Origin: Burkholderiaceae bacterium
GTDB taxonomy: Bacteria > Pseudomonadota > Gammaproteobacteria > Burkholderiales > Burkholderiaceae_C
Direction of reading: 5' to 3'
DNA length: 38,572 nucleotides
NCBI GenBank assembly: GCA_004299095.1
Contig: SCQQ01000041.1
Span: 1 to 38,572, forward strand
Under the pieces are notes generated by a model. That model was not told the origin of the DNA, made no database searches, and saw only the letters and a program-made list of their open reading frames with translations. Positions 33,281 to 38,572 of this stretch are shown in pieces (position 1 is the stretch's first letter; each line of letters begins with the position of its first letter). The position numbers and the translations under genes are program-made.

Positions 33281-34162
33281 TCACCCCTCCAGGACCAGCT
33301 CACCGTCCGGATACTGATCGCGCATGAAGTCCACGAAGGCACGTACCTTCGCACTGGGCAGGCGACGCGAGGTGTGCAGGGCCCAAAGTTCGACCACCTT
33401 GCCCGTTGTTGCCCACTGCACCAGCTCGCCACTTTTCAATCTTGACCCGATGATGGATCGCGGCAACACCGCGACGCCGACGCCGGCCAGCGCGGCATCG
33501 CGGACGATCAACAGTGACGAGGCACGCATCACCGGCTGCGGATCGATCACCAGACGACTGCGGTCGAGAGGCCAAGGTTCGCCGGCGTAGGAAGACAGCA
33601 CCACCGCTGGAACCTGGACGGGTTTTCCGGCCTTGCCCGCCCTTGGCATTTTTATCGAGGGTGCCGCGGCGATGACGAGCCGGTCCTTGGCAAAGCATCG
33701 GCCCACCAACGTGCTGTCCTCACGCGGATTGACGCGGATGGCCACGTCGAAATGTTCTTCCACCAGATCAACCGCACGATCCTGCGCGACCACGTCCAGT
33801 TGCACGTCCGGGTAGGCGGCCAGGAACCGGGCGCCAAGCTGGCCGAACGCGAGTTGTGAAAACAGCAACGGCGCGGCAACGCGCAAGCGGCCGCGCGGCA
33901 TGGCAAGCCCTTCGCGTGCCGCGGTCACGGCCTCCCCCACTTCGCGCATCGGATCTTCGGCGCGGGCCAACAGCAACTGCCCCGCCTCGGTCAGGATGAG
34001 TCGATTCGACCCCCGTTCGAGCAATCGGACGCCCAGCGCCTCTTCCAGATCCGCAATGCGGCGTGACAGCGTGGCCTTCGACCGGCCACTCGCGCGGCTG
34101 GCTTTGCCCAGGCCGCCGTGGGCTGCCACCAGCAGGAAGTCCTCGAGCGCGTTGAGATTCAT
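33281..34162 (-). CDS. LysR-type regulator divergent from the old-yellow-enzyme gene
   Basis: 293 aa. ATG at 34162. The helix-turn-helix begins LNALEDFLLVAAHGGLGKAS and continues RSKATLSRRIADLEEALGVRLLERG (core KATLSRRIADLEEALG). The effector domain has RGRLRVAAPLLFSQLAF, IAIRVN-like AIRVNPREDSTLVGR, and GVGVAVLPRSI. This is the CrgA/DsdC-like group, often paired with quinone- or enone-reducing enzymes. It diverges from the reductase gene with 103 bp between, which contain a symmetrical operator candidate. It probably senses an electrophile or quinone; that is inference. Confidence 0.88.
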   Translation of the reverse strand: MNLNALEDFLLVAAHGGLGKASRASGRSKATLSRRIADLEEALGVRLLERGSNRLILTEAGQLLLARAEDPMREVGEAVTAAREGLAMPRGRLRVAAPLLFSQLAFGQLGARFLAAYPDVQLDVVAQDRAVDLVEEHFDVAIRVNPREDSTLVGRCFAKDRLVIAAAPSIKMPRAGKAGKPVQVPAVVLSSYAGEPWPLDRSRLVIDPQPVMRASSLLIVRDAALAGVGVAVLPRSIIGSRLKSGELVQWATTGKVVELWALHTSRRLPSAKVRAFVDFMRDQYPDGELVLEG

Positions 34163-34170
34163 GTGTTTCT

Positions 34171-34195
34171 ATATTGAGACACTGTGTCCCCATAT
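34171..34195. promoter_or_regulatory. Symmetrical operator candidate, LysR/reductase promoter
   Basis: GACAC-T-GTGTC at 34178-34188 is a perfect palindrome. It is flanked symmetrically by ATAT at 34171-34174 and 34192-34195, so the whole 25-bp site is centred on 34183. It begins nine bases upstream of the LysR start codon and lies about 70-95 bp upstream of the reductase start, fitting self-repression and divergent regulation. Confidence 0.62.
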
Positions 34196-34265
34196 TAGCG
34201 TCTATGTTTTGTTCGTGTAACTACCTATCTTCGCAGTACACAAGCAATCGAAAGGAAAGCACAAC

Positions 34266-35342
34266 ATGAACCCGCAACTGTTCAACCCTGTCCGCGTCGG
34301 ACGCTATACGCTTCCCAATCGCCTGGTCATGGCGCCGATGACCCGTTCGCGTGCCAACGTTGACGGCACACCCGGCGATCTCGCGGTGGACTATTACCGC
34401 CAGCGTGCCAGCGTCGGCCTCGTCGTCACCGAAGGGACGCAACCCTCGGAGGATGGGCAGGGCTACCTCACCACGCCGGGCATTCATGCCGGCGCACACG
34501 TCGCCGGCTGGAAGCAGGTCACGGCCGCCGTGCACGACAAGGGTGGCCGCATCTTCATCCAGCTCATGCACGCCGGACGCATGTCACACCCGGACAACAC
34601 GCCGCACCACCGGCCGGGCGTCGCACCTTCCGCCATTGCGCCGGGTGCCCCCATGTTCACGGCCACCGGTATGCAGGAAATTCCTGAGCCGCGTGCACTG
34701 ACCACCGGGGAAATCCACCAGACGGTGGAGGATTTCCGCCTCGCCGCGCGCCGTGCGATCGAAGCGGGTGCGGACGGTGTCGAAATCCACGGCGCGAACG
34801 CCTACCTGGTGCATCAGTTTCTCGCGCCCAGCGCCAACACGCGCACCGATCGGTACGGCGGGTCGATCCCGAACCGCGCCCGCTTTGCCATCGAAGTGGC
34901 CACGGCGATTGCCGCTGAAATCGGATCGGACAGAACCGCCATCCGCCTGTCACCCGGCATGCAGCTGTGGGGCATCGACGAAGGCGCCGAGGGACCGGAC
35001 CTCTACCGCCATCTGGTCGGCGAACTCGATGCACTGGGCCTGGCTTACCTGCACATCGCGCAGCAAGGCGACGAAGCGCTGCTGGCCGACATTCGCAAGC
35101 TTTGGAAGGGTACGCTGGTGCTTAATCGCGCAAGTCGGCCGCGAGACCGGATCGGCACCGACGTGGCCGCCGGGCTGGCCGACTTGGAATCCTACGGCCA
35201 GTTGGTGCTCGCCAATCCCGACTTCGTCGCGCGGCTGAAGGCCGGCGCGCCCATGAACACCGCCGATCGCAGCACTTTCTTCGGCGGCACGGCGAAGGGA
35301 TACACCGACTACCCGGCGTTGCGCGAAGCGCTGGCCGCGTAG
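34266..35342 (+). CDS. Old yellow enzyme family ene-reductase (NemA/XenB-like)
   Basis: 358 aa. ATG at 34266 after AAAGGAAAG. An FMN-binding TIM barrel that reduces activated C=C bonds (enones, maleimides) and often nitro compounds with NAD(P)H. Landmarks: PNRLVMAPMTRSRA (start of barrel), GRIFIQLMHAGRMSHP, the substrate-anion pair His-x-x-Asn in EIHGANAYLVHQFL, RTDRYGGSIPNRARF, the phosphate-binding LVLNRA region and the end TDYPALREAL. The length is normal. Control by the divergent LysR gene is likely, as is common for nemA-like loci. A detoxifying role is the family norm; no link to the benzoate genes is evident. Confidence 0.92.
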   Translation: MNPQLFNPVRVGRYTLPNRLVMAPMTRSRANVDGTPGDLAVDYYRQRASVGLVVTEGTQPSEDGQGYLTTPGIHAGAHVAGWKQVTAAVHDKGGRIFIQLMHAGRMSHPDNTPHHRPGVAPSAIAPGAPMFTATGMQEIPEPRALTTGEIHQTVEDFRLAARRAIEAGADGVEIHGANAYLVHQFLAPSANTRTDRYGGSIPNRARFAIEVATAIAAEIGSDRTAIRLSPGMQLWGIDEGAEGPDLYRHLVGELDALGLAYLHIAQQGDEALLADIRKLWKGTLVLNRASRPRDRIGTDVAAGLADLESYGQLVLANPDFVARLKAGAPMNTADRSTFFGGTAKGYTDYPALREALAA

Positions 35343-35600
35343 GACGCCGCCCGACATCGCACCGCTCATGGACACGCTCAGGCTTGCCAACGGAGGGCGC
35401 CCATTTCTCTCGGTCAGTCGACCCTGTTTCATGCGAAAGCTGCGCGGTGAGGTACGCGAGAGCCGTGTCGTCATGCCGAACTGGCCGGAAACGACGGCGC
35501 CTTTTTCCGACCGCTGGCCGGGGCTGTACGTCAAGGGTGGATGGGGTCGCTCGATCATCGGTTTTCGTTGGCGGGACCGCGTCGGCGCCGGTTTTGCGCC
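35343..35600. other. Intergenic stretch before tRNA-Arg, no supported gene
   Basis: Open frames here run into the tRNA gene or lack start sites and family motifs. No terminator with a clear U-tract was found after the reductase gene. Confidence 0.5.
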
Positions 35601-35604
35601 AACG

Positions 35605-35610
35605 TATAAT
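35605..35610 (+). promoter_or_regulatory. -10 element of the tRNA-Arg promoter
   Basis: A perfect TATAAT ends 12 bp before the tRNA, followed by the GC-rich CGCGGCTCGCG discriminator-like stretch often found at stable-RNA promoters. No matching -35 hexamer is seen 16-18 bp upstream. Confidence 0.65.
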
Positions 35611-35622
35611 CGCGGCTCGCGT

Positions 35623-35699
35623 GCGCCTGTAGCTCAGTTGGATAGAGTACTTGGCTACGAACCAAGGGGTCGTGGGTTCGAATCCTGCCAGGCGCACCA
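35623..35699 (+). tRNA. tRNA-Arg (ACG)
   Basis: A 77-nt cloverleaf with encoded CCA. Acceptor GCGCCTG pairs with CAGGCGC, the D-loop has AGTTGGAT, the anticodon stem CTTGG/CCAAG encloses the loop CTACGAA with ACG, and the T-arm has GGTTCGAATCC. ACG is read as ICG after A34 deamination and decodes CGU, CGC and CGA. A strong terminator follows nine bases later. Confidence 0.97.
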
Positions 35700-35707
35700 A
35701 TAAAATC

Positions 35708-35747
35708 AAGGACTTGCAGCACGCGTGCTGCAAGTCCTTTTTCTTTG
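35708..35747 (+). terminator. Strong intrinsic terminator after tRNA-Arg
   Basis: Positions 35708-35739 are a perfect 32-bp palindrome (half-site AAGGACTTGCAGCACG) followed by TTTTCTTT. Folding gives about 14 paired bases with a four-base loop and a U-tract, a textbook Rho-independent terminator. Confidence 0.93.
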
Positions 35748-35960
35748 GAACTGTTTTTACCCCACCGAATTTCAAGGCTAAGACGCGGGGGTCCCGGCAC
35801 GGGCGATGCAGTATCAGGCACATGCCATGACTTTTTCGGCGGTGTATCGCGGAAGGGCGACGAGTTGCCGTTGTTAGACCGAGGGCGACCGTGAATTTCT
35901 CGTCATGGGATGGCGCTGACGGGGTGCTTGGGAGCCGCTCGGGTTGCCTGATGCTGGTGA
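35748..35960. other. Intergenic stretch, no supported gene
   Basis: No frame in this stretch has a start site with family motifs. It lies between the tRNA terminator and the spaced repeats described next. Composition is mixed, which fits decayed mobile DNA. Confidence 0.4.
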
Positions 35961-35974
35961 TTGGACGTTGCGTA

Positions 35975-36046
35975 TTTCAGCGACCGCAGACGCTGATTTC
36001 AGCGTGATCGCGGACGGCGTTTCAAGGTGATCGCACACGATCACGG
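35975..36046. repeat. Three spaced TTTCA repeats, possible IS21-type element end
   Basis: TTTCAGCG (35975), TTTCAGCGTGATCGC (35997) and TTTCAAGGTGATCGC (36020) recur every 22-23 bp, about two helical turns. The second and third share GTGATCGC and a trailing 'ACG'. Arrays of TTTCA..GTGATCG repeats are typical of the ends of some IS21-family elements, where IstA binds. No istA or istB gene is present, so this would be a remnant or solo end. The repeats are seen; the IS assignment is an inference. Confidence 0.5.
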
Positions 36047-36158
36047 CAAGCGCGCGAGCGAGGGGATTCGTCCCATCTCAGTTGTCGCCGAAGGCGGTGG
36101 GTTTCCCGAGAGAGTTCAAGCCTGGTGCGATTCAAAGACAGAAATCTGCTGCGTCCGG

Positions 36159-37358
36159 TCATGGGGGTATCCGAATCCTCGATCCCTCGCGTCGCAGGTC
36201 CCATGCCACGCCCACCAGCGCAAGGCAGGCGGCCACGCCCAGTACACCCGAAATCCACAAGGCCGCTGTTCCCAGCCGCCCCAGCGCCAGGCCGAACAAG
36301 AAAGGGGCACCCGCTTGCACGATGCGGGCCGGCACCATCAGGAACCCCTGCCGCTGGCCGTACCCTTGCGTGCCGAAGAGCACCAGCGGCAGGGTCCCGA
36401 CGGCGATGGTCAGGATTCCATTGCCCAGGCCGTGCAGTACCGCGAAGGCCAGCGCGCCCGAGCTGCCGAACAGGCCGATACACAGCGCACCCAGGGGATG
36501 GGCCAGCGTGGCTAGGCGCGCCGACAGCAGCGGATGCACACGGCTCAGAAAAGTGAATTCGATCAGACGGCCCGCGACCTGTGCCGGTCCCACCAGTGCC
36601 GCAATGCCCACGGCGGTCGCCAGGCTGATTCCCACGCCCTGCAACAGCTCGGGCAGGTGTGCCGCCATCGCGGTGCTGATGAACCAGGCCGCAGCGAACA
36701 CGAACGCCAGCAGGACGGCCACGCCATGCTGCCGATTCGGGGCCAGGATCGCTTGTTGACCGGGTTCACCCGCGGTGTCTTTTGACGGGCGTGCGGCGCG
36801 ACCGGCCGACGGCAACATGGCATTGAGCGGCAGGCCGATGACCAGGTGCAGGCCCGCCCACACCAGGCAGGCTTCGCGCCACCCCATGCTGCTCTCCAGC
36901 CAGGCGGTCAGCGGCCATCCGACCGTGCTGGCGAAGCCGGCAAACAAGGTGATGCCGGTGATGGTGCGGCGCGCTTGCTGACCGTGCAGGCGAACGGCGG
37001 TGGCGAAGGCGGCTTCATACAGACCGCTGCCCATGGACAGACCCATCACGGCCCAGGCCGCGAAGACGTGCAGCGGCTGCTGTGCCTGGCTGAGCGCAGC
37101 CAGGCCGGCCGCGAACACCACATTGCTGGCCATCAACACGGGACGTCCGCCCCGCCGGTCGATCAGTTTGCCGGCAACGGGTCCGACGGCTGCGGATATC
37201 AGCAAAGCCACGGAAAAGGCGCCAAACACCGTTGACGCGGAGGCACCCACGTCCTTGCCGATGGCACCGGCCAGAATGGCCGGTAGGTAGTACGACGAGG
37301 CCCACGCCAGCGTTTGCGCCACACCCAGCAGCACAGTGGTCGTGGTTCGGCTTTGCAT
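36159..37358 (-). CDS. MFS transporter
   Basis: 399 aa. ATG at 37358. About twelve hydrophobic segments in two halves with the loop-2 signature as GKLIDRRGGRPVLM after the second span; between the halves is a hydrophilic loop near PSAGRAARPSKDTAGEPGQQ (residues about 190-210). It starts TVLLGVAQTLAWASSYYLPAI, a form common in uncharacterised proteobacterial MFS proteins. Inner-membrane exporter or importer of an unknown solute. It lies downstream of the small ORF and TerC remnant on the same strand. The last residues (GSRIRIPP) look unselected, so the native stop may have been altered by nearby rearrangement. Confidence 0.82.
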   Translation of the reverse strand: MQSRTTTTVLLGVAQTLAWASSYYLPAILAGAIGKDVGASASTVFGAFSVALLISAAVGPVAGKLIDRRGGRPVLMASNVVFAAGLAALSQAQQPLHVFAAWAVMGLSMGSGLYEAAFATAVRLHGQQARRTITGITLFAGFASTVGWPLTAWLESSMGWREACLVWAGLHLVIGLPLNAMLPSAGRAARPSKDTAGEPGQQAILAPNRQHGVAVLLAFVFAAAWFISTAMAAHLPELLQGVGISLATAVGIAALVGPAQVAGRLIEFTFLSRVHPLLSARLATLAHPLGALCIGLFGSSGALAFAVLHGLGNGILTIAVGTLPLVLFGTQGYGQRQGFLMVPARIVQAGAPFLFGLALGRLGTAALWISGVLGVAACLALVGVAWDLRREGSRIRIPP

Positions 37359-37372
37359 CTGGGTCGGGCCGG

Positions 37373-37537
37373 TCAGATGCTGCGCAGGTTGACCCGTCTG
37401 GGCAGCGCCCCCGCGCTCTCGCGCCGCTCGCTGTGGCGATCCACCAGGTCGCTGGCGCAGTCGCGCGTCAGCAGCGTGAACTTCACCCCTTCTTCCATCA
37501 CATTCACCACACGTTCATGGTACGGCGAGAGCTTCAT
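37373..37537 (-). CDS. Small hypothetical protein, 54 aa
   Basis: ATG at 37537 with AAGGA seven bases upstream, stop at 37373-37375, 15 bp before the MFS start. The product begins MKLSPYHERVVNVMEEGVKF and continues LLTRDCASDLVDRHSERRES, ending in basic LPRRVNLRSI. It is soluble and charged, with no membrane segment or signal. I do not recognise a named family. The good ribosome site and close spacing to the MFS gene argue that it is real, although its 5' end overlaps the remnant TerC frame in another frame. Confidence 0.55.
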   Translation of the reverse strand: MKLSPYHERVVNVMEEGVKFTLLTRDCASDLVDRHSERRESAGALPRRVNLRSI

Positions 37538-37736
37538 GCGATTGTCCTTCTCGAACCCTGTGAAGGCCGATGCCGAAGAGCACCGAGAGCGTGACGAAGA
37601 ATGCGGTCCACGCGGCTGCTTCCTTTATGGATGGCTCGTGCGCTTTGCGGATGTGCGTGAAGAAGCTGAGCGCCAGCAACGCGATGATGCCGCCCGCCGT
37701 GGCGAGCCAGATCCAGAGCGGGACTTGCATGGGCAT
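37515..37736 (-). pseudogene. TerC-family membrane protein, truncated N-terminal remnant
   Basis: The 73-codon frame starts at ATG 37736. The first ~59 residues match the start of TerC/Alx-type proteins: LWIWLATAGGIIALLALSFF, then THIRKAHEPSIKEAAAWTAFF and LSVLFGIGL, i.e. the first two membrane spans and the RKAH..S/T..EA loop. Intact members are roughly 300-340 aa with acidic metal-site motifs in later spans; here the frame runs into unrelated sequence (HRVREGQSHEALAVP) and stops. A deletion joining TerC to the small-ORF region explains this. A yybP-ykoY-like leader was looked for upstream and not found. Confidence 0.72.
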
Positions 37737-37993
37737 TGAGTGAAACGTGGTCAAAGACTGGTGCAGCGGGAACCGGGAATGTCCGCATCGCGGAGCGCAG
37801 GCGGGAAGGGTGCAGAAGCGCCGGGCCTGCTCGAATTCCTGCGCGCAAGTCGGCCGGTAGGCGTGATTATCCTGGGTGCCAGCCACCGGACGGGCGCGCA
37901 GGCCGATCGCTACATATTTACCTGGCGACAATGCGCTGCTGCAATGAGCCGTCTTGCGGCTCAACGTTTCCAATCGCAGAGGAACACCGAAAA

Positions 37994-38161
37994 ATGATCA
38001 AACCTGTTTTTTGTGCCGTGCTTGCCACGCTTCTCATGTCGGGATGCGCTGTCTATACGCCCGGCGTGGCCGTGGTGACGCCGGCACCTGCCGTGGTGGT
38101 GGTGCCGGCGCCCGGCCCCGGGTTCTGCCCGCCAGGCCAGGCAAAGAAGGGGCGCTGCTGA
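37994..38161 (+). CDS. Small Pro/Val-rich lipoprotein, 55 aa
   Basis: ATG at 37994 after AGAGGAA. The signal sequence MIKPVFCAVLATLLMSGC ends in a lipobox (LMSGC), so Cys18 would be lipidated. The mature part is a Val/Pro/Ala repeat (YTPGVAVVTPAPAVVVVPAPGPG) ending CPPGQAKKGRC, with two cysteines that could pair. The residue after the lipid Cys is Ala, giving no inner-membrane retention signal, so the outer membrane is likely. Tiny lipoproteins of this YxPxPVVVxPxP kind are frequent in betaproteobacteria; their function is unknown. Confidence 0.78.
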   Translation: MIKPVFCAVLATLLMSGCAVYTPGVAVVTPAPAVVVVPAPGPGFCPPGQAKKGRC

Positions 38162-38460
38162 ACGGTCGCGCGGCCATCGCGGCTCGCGGGTGATGTCGCA
38201 ATACAAGCAGAGGCGCACGATCCCGGTTTCTTCTGGCGTTTCGCAGCAGTTGCGCACGAGGCCGCACGTGAGTGCGAAGGCGGGTGAGCCGTCGCCCACG
38301 TGAGAACACCGGCCCGCACGTGCTGCGGCACATGACGGCCGATGTTGCAGTTCCTGCAAGAGTGCATTGCGGAACGCGCAGCGCAATCACGTAACGCCGC
38401 CCAGTCCAAACCCATCCAAGGTAGTGAAGGCCATACCGATCAGCCTTCGACCTCCCCCTG
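38162..38460. other. Intergenic stretch with a possible decayed cysteine-rich small frame
   Basis: No gene can be supported. On the minus strand a stretch around 38200-38290 reads ALTCGLVRNCCETPEETG followed by VRLCLYCDI, which looks protein-like, but the codons before it in the same frame do not, and the better-looking start (MHSCRNCNIG) is in another frame. A frameshifted small Cys-rich gene is possible. Confidence 0.3.
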
Positions 38461-38572
38461 TGTCACGATAGATGTCCGCATAGTTGAACCTCAACAGGGA
38501 GCGGCGGAGATCAAACGCGATGCGTACATTCAGCCCGGAATTCAAAGAGCAGTTGGTAAAGAAACTGCTGAT
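38461..38572 (+). mobile_element. Left end of an IS3-type insertion sequence (cut by window edge)
   Basis: From 38520 the frame reads MRTFSPEFKEQLVKKLL, the start of an IS3-family OrfA-like helix-turn-helix transposase. The gene runs off the window after 17 codons. TGTCACGATAGATGTC at 38461 is a plausible terminal repeat, about 60 bp before the start codon as usual for the family; AGGGAGCGGCGGAG at 38497 supplies the ribosome site. The family call rests on a few residues, and the exact boundary is a guess. Confidence 0.55.
38520..38572 (+). CDS. IS3-type transposase OrfA-like, first 17 codons
   Basis: ATG at 38520. RTFSPEFKEQLVKKLL matches the typical opening of HTH_Tnp_1 transposases (R-x-F-S-x-E-F-K). 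The remainder lies beyond the window, so it cannot be said whether the element is intact. Confidence 0.6.
   Translation, partial: MRTFSPEFKEQLVKKLL

Noticed and set aside
35746-36158. A coding gene to the right of the tRNA-Arg terminator
   Set aside because: Frames here lack start sites and motifs; the phased repeats explain the region better.
37737-37993. A yybP-ykoY manganese riboswitch upstream of the TerC remnant
   Set aside because: The conserved core blocks were not found on the minus strand of this region.

Overview
The window looks like chromosomal DNA of a GC-rich betaproteobacterium, probably Burkholderiales or Rhodocyclales. This rests on the complete aerobic benzoyl-CoA (box) gene set with a BoxR-type regulator, the hrcA/tRNA edge, the dense LysR regulators and the codon use. 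The species cannot be read from the sequence. No phage, CRISPR array or rRNA is visible.

Layout. 1-344: the 3' end of hrcA and a CAU-anticodon tRNA. 364-9531: box cluster, with boxR reading left and, reading right, a DUF4863 cupin-like gene, benzoate-CoA ligase, an alpha/beta hydrolase, boxC, boxB and boxA. Benzoate would be activated to benzoyl-CoA, epoxidised by BoxAB and ring-opened by BoxC. The next enzyme (BoxD aldehyde dehydrogenase) is absent here. TGCA-containing palindromes and repeats lie before both transcription units and suggest shared BoxR control. 9708-12766: a thiolase and a feruloyl-CoA-synthase-like ligase with visibly less GC-biased codons, probably a separate acquisition.

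12872-29472 is a second, unassigned catabolic locus. A LysR regulator diverges from a class III CoA-transferase, a crotonase without the usual catalytic glutamates, CoxG, two tandem molybdenum-hydroxylase large subunits, one FAD subunit and one 2Fe-2S subunit. A complete branched-chain-type ABC importer (binding protein, two permeases, two ATPases), an alpha/beta hydrolase and an SDR protein lacking YxxxK follow. I infer a pathway for uptake, CoA-thioester formation, Mo-dependent hydroxylation and breakdown of an unknown carboxylic acid, possibly heteroaromatic. This is the most promising candidate for an undescribed system.

29713-35342 is a redox and regulator neighbourhood: a deletion-born SDR/LysR chimera, an SDR, an F420-reductase-like NAD(P) protein, two LysR regulators in convergent orientation over a REP-like inverted pair, and an old-yellow-enzyme reductase. 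Both intact regulators have symmetrical operator candidates in their divergent promoters. 35623-35747 carries tRNA-Arg(ACG) and a very strong terminator. From 35.9 kb to the end the DNA looks eroded: spaced repeats resembling an IS21-type end, an MFS transporter, a small ORF, a truncated TerC-like gene, a tiny lipoprotein and the first codons of an IS3-type transposase cut by the window edge.
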